Shown: positions 26,632-35,058 of the stretch, in pieces | Layout of the letters: every line of letters begins with the position of its first letter | How positions within the stretch are numbered: the stretch's first letter is position 1 | Source of the DNA: Spirochaetota bacterium | GTDB taxonomy: Bacteria > Spirochaetota > UBA4802 > UBA5368 | Direction of reading: 5' to 3' | Length of the DNA stretch: 64,000 bases | Assembly: GCA_004297825.1 (NCBI GenBank) | Contig: SCSX01000079.1 | Coordinates: forward strand, 62,001 to 126,000 | Notes under the pieces: generated by a model | The model's input: only the letters and a program-made list of their open reading frames with translations | Databases searched by the model: none | What the model was told of the DNA's origin: nothing | Translations under genes and position numbers: made by a program

Positions 26632-28227
26632 ATGACACGTGTAATCGACGATTTGCCCATCTTCAAGTGTCTCGGCGTCAAAGACCTCGACCCGGGGAAG
26701 GAAGCTTTTATCTTCGTCAACGATGACGGCAGCGATGAGCGCATCTCCTATGGCGATATCTATTCGAACACGAACCGGATGTCCCGCATCCTATTGAAGG
26801 CGGGCATCGGCAAGGGCGATACCTTCGCTCTCATGATGCGCAACCACGCGGAGTTTCTCTATTCCCTCTTCGCGGCGCTTTCGATCGGCGCCATCGCGGT
26901 GCCCATTGATCCGCGCTCGAAAGGCAAGAAGCTCTCTTTTCAGCTTATGAATACGAAAACGAGGGGAATAGTGGTGTCCGACGAGTTTATGGAGAGCCTG
27001 GAGGAGATCGGACAGGATATTCATTTCATGCCCGTCCTGGGCGTCGTCTACAAACCGGAACATCGGATTCCCTTATCAAACAGCCATCCGGATTTAAAGG
27101 AACTATTCTCGGCGGAGAGTGGTGATCCGCCCGATGGATTGGTGGAGTTGAACCTCAAAGCGCCTGTTCAGATCATACATACATCCGGTACAACCGGCGA
27201 TCCCAAGGGCGTTGTGCTCAGGGCCGATCGCTTCATGACCTATGCGCTCATGGCTGAATTCATCTGGCGGTATCGGTCCGATGACATCCTTTATACGGGC
27301 CTCTCGCTGACCCATGGAAACGCCCAATCGGTTACCATATTCACCGCCATGGCGAAGAAGATCCCGGCGGTCATCAGCGAACGGTTCACCAAGAGCAGAA
27401 TATGGGACGTGTGCCGAAAATACGGCTGCACCTCGTTTTCCCTGCTGGGCGGCATGATGTCGGGAATTTACAACGAACCGCGGCGGCCGAATGACGGGGA
27501 CAACCCGGTGCGGACGGTTATCAGCGCCGGCACGCCCCGCGCCATCTGGGAGGATTTTCAGACCAGGTTCGGCGTCAGCATTCACGAGTGGTACGGCACT
27601 GTCGAGGGCGGCCTGGCCCATAATCCCCCCGGCGAGGGACCGGTCGGCTCCTTTGGAAAACCGCCGGAGGCTTTCATCGAAATGAAGGCGGTTGACGAGG
27701 ACGATAACGAAGTCCTTCCGAACACGCGCGGGGAGCTGGTATCGCGAATGAAATCCTCGGCCACCGAGGTGAGTTACTACGGCAAGGAAAAGGAATCGAA
27801 GGAAAAAACCAGGGGCGGATGGCTGCGCAGCGGCGATATCTGTCACCGCGACGAGAATGGTTATTTTTATTTCGATTTCAGGAAGGGGGGCGGGCTGCGC
27901 CGGCAGGGTGATTTTATCCAGCCGGACTATATCGAGAAGATAATCGGCGAGCATGAAGGCGTTTCGGAGGTATGCGTGTACGGTATTCCCGCGGAATCAG
28001 GGGCGCCGGGGGAGAGTGATATCGTGGCGGCGGTCGCCCCATTCGGAGACAAGAAGCCGGACGTTGCCGGAATCAGGCAGTTGTGTCATTCAAAACTCGA
28101 AAAAAACTCGGTTCCGTCATTTCTGCAGATCGTCGAGGAGATCCCCAAGACGGTGACGGAGAAGGCACTGGACAGGCTGCTCAGGGATGCCTTTCGTCCC
28201 GACGCGCCCAACGTCTATAAACTTTGA
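26632..28227 (+). CDS. Acyl-CoA synthetase (AMP-forming, CaiC/FadD-like)
   Basis: 531-aa adenylate-forming ligase. P-loop IIHTSGTTGDPKGVVL, adenine motif EWYGTVEGGLAHN, and hinge region SGDICHRDENGYFYF are all present, followed by the C-terminal lid ending in PKTVTEKALDRLL with its catalytic Lys. ATG 26632 is chosen for GGAGG five bases upstream; ATG 26620 would place the ribosome site inside the gene. It should convert a carboxylic acid from the pathway to its CoA thioester for the downstream thiolase. Chain type (carnitine-like, aromatic or aliphatic) is not readable. Confidence 0.92.
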   Translation: MTRVIDDLPIFKCLGVKDLDPGKEAFIFVNDDGSDERISYGDIYSNTNRMSRILLKAGIGKGDTFALMMRNHAEFLYSLFAALSIGAIAVPIDPRSKGKKLSFQLMNTKTRGIVVSDEFMESLEEIGQDIHFMPVLGVVYKPEHRIPLSNSHPDLKELFSAESGDPPDGLVELNLKAPVQIIHTSGTTGDPKGVVLRADRFMTYALMAEFIWRYRSDDILYTGLSLTHGNAQSVTIFTAMAKKIPAVISERFTKSRIWDVCRKYGCTSFSLLGGMMSGIYNEPRRPNDGDNPVRTVISAGTPRAIWEDFQTRFGVSIHEWYGTVEGGLAHNPPGEGPVGSFGKPPEAFIEMKAVDEDDNEVLPNTRGELVSRMKSSATEVSYYGKEKESKEKTRGGWLRSGDICHRDENGYFYFDFRKGGGLRRQGDFIQPDYIEKIIGEHEGVSEVCVYGIPAESGAPGESDIVAAVAPFGDKKPDVAGIRQLCHSKLEKNSVPSFLQIVEEIPKTVTEKALDRLLRDAFRPDAPNVYKL

Positions 28228-28248
28228 AAGATAAAACCGGAGGCGATC

Positions 28249-29262
28249 ATGTTCGAAAATATACGACAAGCCTATTTGCCTGAAACGAATTTCCCGGTCG
28301 TTACGATCGATTATGGGAAATGCAAAAAATGCGGACGATGTTCCGACCAATGTCCCACATTCGCCATCGAAAGCGGAGCGGATAAGCTTCCGCGGGTACG
28401 CGGATTCGGCGGGTTCGAACAGACATGCTTCAATTGCTGGAATTGCGTATCCGTATGTCCCCATGACGCCATACGGATACAGGGAGCCCATTCGATTCCG
28501 GGGGGCAGATACAAGACGCGCCTGCTGGGGAAGGTGGAGTACCCGGACCCCCTGCGCTCCGGAGGCGTTAAACCATACCAGGAGTTTGAATCGCAGCTTA
28601 CCGGGGTCGAGCGTGTTATTTACACCAGGAGATCCTGCAGGCTTTTCAAGGATAAGGCGGTACCAAGGGAAACGATCGAGAGGATACTCGAGGCCGGCCG
28701 CTTCGCGCCATCCGCGGGGAACAGCCAGCCCTACAGGTTTGCGGTGATCACCGACAGGGGGATCATCGCCGAATTGGAGCGGCAGTCGATGAAGATGCTC
28801 AGGCAGTTTAAGGATCTCTATCTTGATTCCCGCGGGAAGAAACGCTGGTGGAAAAATATTCTATTTACCCTGCTCAGTCTCGCCAAGGTGAACAGCATAG
28901 ATCCGCGTCCGGTCCCGGCCATTGAAAAATCCGATAAAAACGGCGATCGCCTCTACTTTAACGCCCCGGCGGTGATTCTCATTTTCAAGAATAGTAACGG
29001 TATCGGCAACCCTGATCTCGATGCCGGCATATGCTCGCAGAACATGGCGCTTGCGGCGAATTCCCTGGGACTGGGCAGTTGTCATATAACCTTCTTCGTG
29101 GAACCCATGAAATCAAAGGGCATGTCCGCGATGAGGCGGAGACTCGGAATTTCATATCCGTGGGTGCCTGTCAACAGCATAGCGATAGGCTACCCGAAAG
29201 GCACGGTCGACGGGGTCGTTAAAAGGGACACGCCGCCATCGGATTGGTTTACCGGGGATTGA
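28249..29262 (+). CDS. Ferredoxin-nitroreductase fusion flavoprotein (nitroreductase 2)
   Basis: 337-aa fusion. Residues about 20-85 hold two [4Fe-4S] motifs, CKKCGRCSDQCP and CFNCWNCVSVCP; residues about 120-337 hold a nitroreductase domain with YTRRSCRLF (FMN phosphate), FAPSAGNSQPYRF and AANSLGLGSCH. The Fe-S half can deliver electrons from ferredoxin to FMN, as in clostridial-type nitroreductases. It sits 21 bases after the acyl-CoA synthetase. An anaerobic ferredoxin-coupled reduction or oxidation of a CoA-bound intermediate is a reasonable guess. Confidence 0.9.
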   Translation: MFENIRQAYLPETNFPVVTIDYGKCKKCGRCSDQCPTFAIESGADKLPRVRGFGGFEQTCFNCWNCVSVCPHDAIRIQGAHSIPGGRYKTRLLGKVEYPDPLRSGGVKPYQEFESQLTGVERVIYTRRSCRLFKDKAVPRETIERILEAGRFAPSAGNSQPYRFAVITDRGIIAELERQSMKMLRQFKDLYLDSRGKKRWWKNILFTLLSLAKVNSIDPRPVPAIEKSDKNGDRLYFNAPAVILIFKNSNGIGNPDLDAGICSQNMALAANSLGLGSCHITFFVEPMKSKGMSAMRRRLGISYPWVPVNSIAIGYPKGTVDGVVKRDTPPSDWFTGD

Positions 29263-29321
29263 GCGGTACCACCATACCATAAGGTGCTCGAACATGCGGG
29301 CGACCGGGAGAGGATTCACAG

Positions 29322-30563
29322 ATGGAAAACATTTATATAATCGGCATCGGGATGATACGGTTCAGCAAGTATCCCGGAGAATCGGTCCGGACAATGGCGG
29401 AAAAAACGGTCCATGAAGCGCTGGGCGACGCCGGAATATCCGCGAAGGATCTTCAGGCGGTGTATTTCTCGAACACCTTCTGGGGGATGTTCGCGAACCA
29501 GCATTCAATTCGCGGCCAGGTGGTGATGCGGGGAATGGGGATCGATAAAATACCGGTGACCAACGTCGAAAACGCCTGCGCGGGGGCGTCCACCGCGCTG
29601 CACCTTGCATATACGGGAATTAAGGCCGGAATGTTCGATGTCGCCCTGGCAGTGGGATCGGAGAAGATCACCCATCCCGATAAGGGGCTATCGCTTGCGG
29701 CGTACGCCTCCTGCATGGACGTTGAAAACCTCGAAGCGCATCTGGCGGAGATCGTAGAGCTGGCTAAAACACTTTCCATTGAAATTCCGCCGGGCCAGAC
29801 CCCCCCCGGGGAGGGGAGGAGCGTATTCATGGACGCCTACGCCATGGGGGCGCGCTGGCATATGAACCGGTTCGGTTCCACTCAGAAGCAACTGGCCCTC
29901 ATTTGTTCGAAGAACCATCTGCACGGATCGCTCAACCCGCTCGCGCAGTATCAGGCTCCCATGACCGTTGAGGAGGTGCTTGCCGACCGGCCCGTCGCCT
30001 ATCCCCTCACGCGCGCGATGTGTGCACCGGTGGGTGACGGGGCTGCCGCGGCGATCGTATGCTCCGAAAGCTTTCTGAGGAAATTGAAGGCGGCGCGGCC
30101 GGTCAGTATACTCGCGTCCGTTATGGGGCAGGGAAGCGAACGGGACCTTGACGGCACGGATATCGGCGAGCGCCTCTCGAAACAGGCATATAACGCCGCG
30201 GGGATGGGACCGGAGGATATCAATATCGCGGAGCTGCATGACGCCACCGCATGGGGAGAGCTGCATCAATGCGAGGCAATGGGATTTTGTCCGGCAGGGG
30301 AAGGCGGTCCCTACGCCGAATCCGGGGCTACGGCACTCGGGGGGAAGCGGCCCGTCAATACCAGCGGCGGGCTGGAGTGCAGGGGACACCCTATCGGCGC
30401 GTCCGGGCTTGCGCAGATACATGAATTGGTAACCCAGCTTCGCGGTGACGCCGGGAAACGCCAGGTGGAGGAGGCGCGTATCGGCCTGGCCGAAAACGGC
30501 GGCGGTAATATCGGCGTCGAAGAGGCCGCCATGTGTATTCATATACTGGAGAGGGCGAAGTAG
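29322..30563 (+). CDS. Thiolase-family protein (SCP2/lipid-transfer type)
   Basis: 413-aa thiolase fold. Nucleophilic Cys lies in NVENACAGASTAL, catalytic His in CRGHPIGASGLAQ, and the C-terminal active-site segment is AENGGGNIG rather than the CGGG of classical thiolases, which places it in the SCP2-thiolase branch. These often pair with a DUF35 OB-fold partner; none is encoded here. With the upstream CoA ligase it could cleave or condense a beta-keto-acyl-CoA. Start ATG 29322 behind GGGAGAGG. Confidence 0.9.
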   Translation: MENIYIIGIGMIRFSKYPGESVRTMAEKTVHEALGDAGISAKDLQAVYFSNTFWGMFANQHSIRGQVVMRGMGIDKIPVTNVENACAGASTALHLAYTGIKAGMFDVALAVGSEKITHPDKGLSLAAYASCMDVENLEAHLAEIVELAKTLSIEIPPGQTPPGEGRSVFMDAYAMGARWHMNRFGSTQKQLALICSKNHLHGSLNPLAQYQAPMTVEEVLADRPVAYPLTRAMCAPVGDGAAAAIVCSESFLRKLKAARPVSILASVMGQGSERDLDGTDIGERLSKQAYNAAGMGPEDINIAELHDATAWGELHQCEAMGFCPAGEGGPYAESGATALGGKRPVNTSGGLECRGHPIGASGLAQIHELVTQLRGDAGKRQVEEARIGLAENGGGNIGVEEAAMCIHILERAK

Positions 30564-30649
30564 ACGGGGCTTCCGGAATGCGGGCGGATAAAAGGCGTAA
30601 CACCGCATTGCCGGAAATGAAACGCAAAATACTATTAAAGGAGCTTTGT

Positions 30650-31759
30650 ATGAAAATAGGCGTTCCAAAGGAAATCAAAACCAAAGAGGGGCGTGTGGCC
30701 CTCACCCCCGCCGGCGTATCGGAACTGACCGGCAACGGCCACCGGGTCTATGTAGAAAAATATGCGGGGACCGGTTCGGGAATTTCCGATGAAGACTATT
30801 CCGCGGCCGGCGCGACAATCCTGAATACCCCCGACGAGATATGGGGGGAAGCGGAGATGGTCATCAAGGTAAAGGAACCCCTGGAGCCCGAATTCGAGCA
30901 GATGAGGGAGGGTCAGATATTGTTCACCTATCTGCACCTTGCGGCTGACGAGAAGCTGATGGCGCGCTTGATGAAGAAGAAGATCATCGGTATCGCCTAT
31001 GAAACCATTCAGCTCGATGACGGGAGTCTCCCCCTGCTTGCGCCCATGAGCGAGGTGGCGGGCAGGCTCTCCATTCAAATGGGATGCAGTTGCCTGGAGG
31101 CGAAAAACGGCGGCAGGGGGCTCTTGCTTTCGGGGGTTCCGGGGGTCGCGCCCGCGAAGGTGACCATTCTGGGCGGCGGTATCTCCGGCGTAAACGCGGC
31201 GCACCTGGCCGCGGGTATGGGAGCGCGGGTGACTATTCTCGACGTTAACATCAACCGCCTCCGCTATCTCGAGGATATCTTTCATTCGCGCGCCGTTACG
31301 CTCATGTCGAATTCGTCCAATATAGAAGAGAGCGTAGCCGGGGCGGACCTGGTGATCGGATCGGTGCTCATAGCCGGGGCGAAAGCGCCCAAACTCATTA
31401 CGCGCGATCTTCTATCGAAAATGAAACCCGGTTCCGCGTTCGTTGATATCGCGATCGACCAGGGGGGATGCGCGGAAACCAGCCGGCCGACGAACCATGA
31501 GAACCCCATCTATATGGAAAATGGAATCGTTCACTATTGCGTTGCCAATATGCCCGGCGCGGTGCCCCGCACGTCCACCTATGCGTTGACGAACGCGACG
31601 CTTCCTTATGCGGTGCGTATCGCGAACAACGGCTGGGAAAAGGCCCTTCACAATGACGGCGCCTTGGCGAAGGGACTGAATGTGCTCAAGGGTAAACTCA
31701 TCAATGCAAGGGTCGCCGAAGCATTTGGTATGGAGCATGAGGATCTGAAAATCGCGTAA
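30650..31759 (+). CDS. ald: Alanine dehydrogenase
   Basis: 369 aa, the normal length for the family. Catalyses L-alanine + NAD + water to pyruvate + ammonia + NADH (or the reverse). The N-terminus MKIGVPKEIKTKEGRVALTP, catalytic Lys in VIKVKEPLEP and His in FTYLHLAAD, and the NAD loop ILGGGISGVNAAHLA are all standard. ATG 30650 follows AAAGGAG. It is embedded in the sigma-54 cluster between thiolase and a Tat-exported nitroreductase, so the pathway probably liberates alanine or needs the enzyme for amine disposal. Confidence 0.95.
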   Translation: MKIGVPKEIKTKEGRVALTPAGVSELTGNGHRVYVEKYAGTGSGISDEDYSAAGATILNTPDEIWGEAEMVIKVKEPLEPEFEQMREGQILFTYLHLAADEKLMARLMKKKIIGIAYETIQLDDGSLPLLAPMSEVAGRLSIQMGCSCLEAKNGGRGLLLSGVPGVAPAKVTILGGGISGVNAAHLAAGMGARVTILDVNINRLRYLEDIFHSRAVTLMSNSSNIEESVAGADLVIGSVLIAGAKAPKLITRDLLSKMKPGSAFVDIAIDQGGCAETSRPTNHENPIYMENGIVHYCVANMPGAVPRTSTYALTNATLPYAVRIANNGWEKALHNDGALAKGLNVLKGKLINARVAEAFGMEHEDLKIA

Positions 31760-31775
31760 AATAAGGCGGGACAAG

Positions 31776-32909
31776 ATGAAGATGACACGACGGGGATTTA
31801 TGCTTAAATCAATGGCCGGGGCCGGATTGCTCGTTGGATCGGGCGCACTGTTCAGCGCATGCATGGGGCATGGAGTCCGGCGCGATGATTTTCGAAACGG
31901 TGCTAGGGCGTTCGAGCCGGTACCGGCGCTTGACGAGGACACGGCCGCCATACTTTATTACGCATCGCTTGCGCCCAGCGGTCACAATTCGCAGCCCTGG
32001 TACATAAAGATGATCGATCGCAACGAGTTTCTCGTGGGCGCCGACCCCGCGCGCCGTCTCACGGCGGTCGATCCCGATAACCGGGAGGCCCTGCTTTCAA
32101 TCGGGGCATTCCTGGAGAACCTGTCGATTGCCGCCGGGTGCCTCGGGTATGAAGCCGAAATCAAGGTGATCGCCAATTCCCAGAAAGATGAGGAGGTGGC
32201 GCGGGTGACGCTGAGAAAGGCAAAGGCCACGGACTATCCGATCAGCAGGCTCGTTTCAAGAAAGACGGTGAAACGCGGTCACCTCACCACGGTGATTAAG
32301 GCCGCGGACATCGATTTTCTTTCGGGGGAGCTTAAAGGCCACCTTTTTTATTTTCCAAGGGACACCCGGCATGCGAATTGCATAAAGGAAGGCGCCATCG
32401 AGGCATATCGTTCCTGGGTGGAACGCGACGCGGCCCAGAAGGAAAACACAGCGTGGAGCCGGCTCAGCAACGCCGACGCGCGAAAATACCGCGACGGTCT
32501 CACCACCGAGGGAATGGAAATAAAGGGCATCGCAGGCTTCTATGTGCGCAATTTCGTGAGCCCGGAGGATTTCATGAAACCGGGCATGCTGAAACAAAGC
32601 CTCCAATTCGCGGTCGATCGCGCCGGCGAGGGGGGCGGTTGGATTATTATCACCGGGTACGGCGACGGCGTGGCCGGGCTCATCGAAACGGGAAGGCGAT
32701 TTGAGCGAATGGCCCTCACGGCGCGCGAGCGATTGATAGGCCTTCATCCCATGACCCAGCTTTTAGAGGAAGAACCCGGGCAGAAGCTGATCGCTTCGAA
32801 TCACGTTTCACGCATGAACGCGCAGTTCGTGCTTCGAGTGGGATATGTCGAGAGCTATCCGCAGCCGGTATCGCTTCGGCGTCCCGTAAGCTGGTTTCTG
32901 AGAACGTGA
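31776..32909 (+). CDS. Tat-exported nitroreductase-fold protein (nitroreductase 3)
   Basis: 377 aa. The N-terminus MKMTRRGFMLKSMAGAG is a twin-arginine signal, followed by a hydrophobic stretch ending FSAC, so the protein is exported folded and may be lipidated at that Cys. The mature part keeps nitroreductase features: YYASLAPSGHNSQPWYI, then a duplicated/extended Acg-like second half (GGGWIIITGYG, and ERLIGLHPMTQ). Export of a flavoprotein suggests FMN loading in the cytoplasm. It is 16 bases after ald. Cell-envelope activity on an incoming substrate is possible. Confidence 0.82.
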   Translation: MKMTRRGFMLKSMAGAGLLVGSGALFSACMGHGVRRDDFRNGARAFEPVPALDEDTAAILYYASLAPSGHNSQPWYIKMIDRNEFLVGADPARRLTAVDPDNREALLSIGAFLENLSIAAGCLGYEAEIKVIANSQKDEEVARVTLRKAKATDYPISRLVSRKTVKRGHLTTVIKAADIDFLSGELKGHLFYFPRDTRHANCIKEGAIEAYRSWVERDAAQKENTAWSRLSNADARKYRDGLTTEGMEIKGIAGFYVRNFVSPEDFMKPGMLKQSLQFAVDRAGEGGGWIIITGYGDGVAGLIETGRRFERMALTARERLIGLHPMTQLLEEEPGQKLIASNHVSRMNAQFVLRVGYVESYPQPVSLRRPVSWFLRT

Positions 32910-32958
32910 GCATGTCGTGTGAACGAAAAGGGCGATTCAGAAAACATGGAGAATACCT

Positions 32959-34275
32959 ATGAATAAATATTTCCGCTCCGCAATCATCAGGACCCTGCTT
33001 ATAACCTTGTTTCCGCTGTCCGTGTTTGCGGTGCAGTTGAGCGAGGATGTGCTTTCGAAGAAAAAGGAAGGCTATTACATCACGGGACTGCCCCTGGTAA
33101 ACTTCACCTCGGACGATGGTTTTGGTTACGGGGTGCGCGCATATCTCTACAACAATGGCGGTAAGGACGACAAATATTTCGACAAATCGCCGTATTTCAT
33201 GCAGCTGTACGCACAATACTGGGCGACCACGAACGGCATTCAGTACCACGAGCTCAATCTGGACATGCCGTACGCGGCGGGCACGAAGTGGCGATTGAAA
33301 TCCAACATCGCGTACGACAAGTCGGTGAATGAAAACTTCTTTGGCGTGGGCGAGGCGCAGTCTCATCAAAAGCTTGCAAATTTCAATGGCAGCAAGGAAT
33401 TCGGAACCTATTCCGGCCTTACGGATTATTACGAGGATAATAAGGATGAATCGCGCTACTATCACTACACGATCTTCCGCCCCAGCGGCACGTTCTACCT
33501 TTACCGCGATATAACCGACGAATTAAAACTCGTGCTCGGGACGCTGGTGAGGAAAGTTTTCATCACCTCGTGGGGGGGAAGGGATTTCAACGGCGACGCG
33601 CAGCAGTCCACGCTGCTGGATCAGCAGAGGGACAGGCTCACCGATGCGGCAGGGGGGCACCTGGGCGGCTTCGTGAGCATGGCGCGAATCGGCGCGGCGT
33701 ACGATGCGCGTGATTTCGAGCCGGATCCACACAAGGGATACTATCTGGATTATGTGTGCGAACTATCGACGACCGTACTCGGGTCCGATTTCGACTTCGT
33801 GAAGCATAACGTCCAGGCCATGTATTATATCAGCCCCCTGGATTCGCTGACATTCGGCGGACGCGCCGGATATACCACCGCGGCGGGAGACATCCCGTTC
33901 TATGAGCAATCGTATTTCGGGTTCGCCAACTTCAGGAGGGTAGGAGAGGGCGGGAACCGGACGCTCCTGGGATACAAAAAGAACCGCTTCGTCGCCAAGA
34001 CGATGACGGTGGGGAACCTCGACGTGCGCTGGAAATTCACGGAGCTCGCCGGCGGGGGACAGCGGTTCGGTTTCTCGGTGATAGGATTTGTCGAGTCGGG
34101 GAACGTGTACGACGAAGCGGCAAATCCCGTTACCGACCCGAAGTGGAAGTTCTATCACACATCGTATGGCGGGGGGCTTGTCATAGCATGGAACCTCTCG
34201 ACCATCATTCACTTCCTGTACGGCATGAGCAAAGAGGACGCCAACATATCGATTGATTTCGACCATAGATTTTAG
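32959..34275 (+). CDS. Outer-membrane beta-barrel protein, Omp85/BamA-C-terminal-like
   Basis: 438 aa with a signal peptide (cleavage near VFA-VQL). The segment after it, GYYITGLPLVNFTSDDGFGYG, is the typical opening of surface-antigen barrels; alternating amphipathic strands run to the C-terminus, which ends ISIDFDHRF with the terminal Phe required for barrel insertion. No POTRA domains precede the barrel. It lies 49 bases behind the Tat nitroreductase, possibly at the end of the sigma-54 transcript, and could be a substrate channel. Confidence 0.8.
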   Translation: MNKYFRSAIIRTLLITLFPLSVFAVQLSEDVLSKKKEGYYITGLPLVNFTSDDGFGYGVRAYLYNNGGKDDKYFDKSPYFMQLYAQYWATTNGIQYHELNLDMPYAAGTKWRLKSNIAYDKSVNENFFGVGEAQSHQKLANFNGSKEFGTYSGLTDYYEDNKDESRYYHYTIFRPSGTFYLYRDITDELKLVLGTLVRKVFITSWGGRDFNGDAQQSTLLDQQRDRLTDAAGGHLGGFVSMARIGAAYDARDFEPDPHKGYYLDYVCELSTTVLGSDFDFVKHNVQAMYYISPLDSLTFGGRAGYTTAAGDIPFYEQSYFGFANFRRVGEGGNRTLLGYKKNRFVAKTMTVGNLDVRWKFTELAGGGQRFGFSVIGFVESGNVYDEAANPVTDPKWKFYHTSYGGGLVIAWNLSTIIHFLYGMSKEDANISIDFDHRF

Positions 34276-34375
34276 GGTACAATAACTATTCAGCGAATGA
34301 ATGGTGAGGTGGTAACAGGAAATGCGCATACGGCCCGCCCCACCGCTTCAAAAATATACGAAGGGAGAGAAGCAT

Positions 34376-35017
34376 ATGGCGATTAATTTATATTTGGGAA
34401 AGCCTTTAAAGGATTATACTTACGACGATCTCAAGAAGCTGAAGCGGAAGCAGCTCCTGGAATTGTTTTATCAGCTGGACCCGCCGGGCATGTCCGATCT
34501 GCACGGCGAATATCGCGCGGCCATGCTGAACAGCGGGCCCGTCACCAACACATTTTCCGCGTGGCTTTTCCTCAATTGTACCTGGGGTACCTGGCAGCAC
34601 AAAGCATTCGAGCCCCTGGGAAAGCAGGACGGCCATGGCTACAACACCTTTATTACGACCAGGTCAAAAGTCCCTGAAAACTACTTTGCGGCAAATGCCA
34701 TGAACATCGTGTACCTCCTTACATCGCTCTTTCGGGCCAAGAAAACCCCGCGGTTAGCACGGATAATGCTCAACAAGACATCCATAGTCTCCTCGGTATT
34801 CGATGGCAGGCCTTCGTTCCAACTGAGCTATAAGGAATACAATTCGTTTTTTACGAACACCATGACAGACGAGCTGCGCACGGTAAACGACAAGCTGTAC
34901 CTTGGCGTAGGAAGGCTTACCGTCAATGGGGGTAAAAACAACCCGACGGTGTTCGCGCTTTCCGGACCGCCCGCTCCCTGGGTCGGCCCTGATATTCCCT
35001 ATCCTGAACTGGGATAG
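34376..35017 (+). CDS. Uncharacterised cytoplasmic protein, 213 aa
   Basis: ATG 34376 is chosen over an upstream in-frame ATG at 34322 because GGGAGAG precedes it. The protein begins MAINLYLGKPLKDYTYDDLK, has no signal peptide, and carries aromatic-rich beta segments (SAWLFLNCTWGTWQHKAF, YNTFITTRSK, FQLSYKEYNSFF) and a GPPAPWVGPD tail. That pattern would suit a lipocalin-like or calycin barrel binding a hydrophobic ligand, but I recognise no family. It is followed by a small hairpin (35018-35032) and a chemotaxis-like gene. Confidence 0.65.
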   Translation: MAINLYLGKPLKDYTYDDLKKLKRKQLLELFYQLDPPGMSDLHGEYRAAMLNSGPVTNTFSAWLFLNCTWGTWQHKAFEPLGKQDGHGYNTFITTRSKVPENYFAANAMNIVYLLTSLFRAKKTPRLARIMLNKTSIVSSVFDGRPSFQLSYKEYNSFFTNTMTDELRTVNDKLYLGVGRLTVNGGKNNPTVFALSGPPAPWVGPDIPYPELG

Positions 35018-35032
35018 TTGGCAAATTGCCAA
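35018..35032. terminator. Small stem-loop TTGGCAA-A-TTGCCAA
   Basis: Perfect 7-bp arms with a one-base centre starting at the third base after the preceding stop codon. Weak and AT-rich; may be incidental. Confidence 0.25.
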
Positions 35033-35058
35033 TTGAGGATATGCGGAGGTATTCCACT

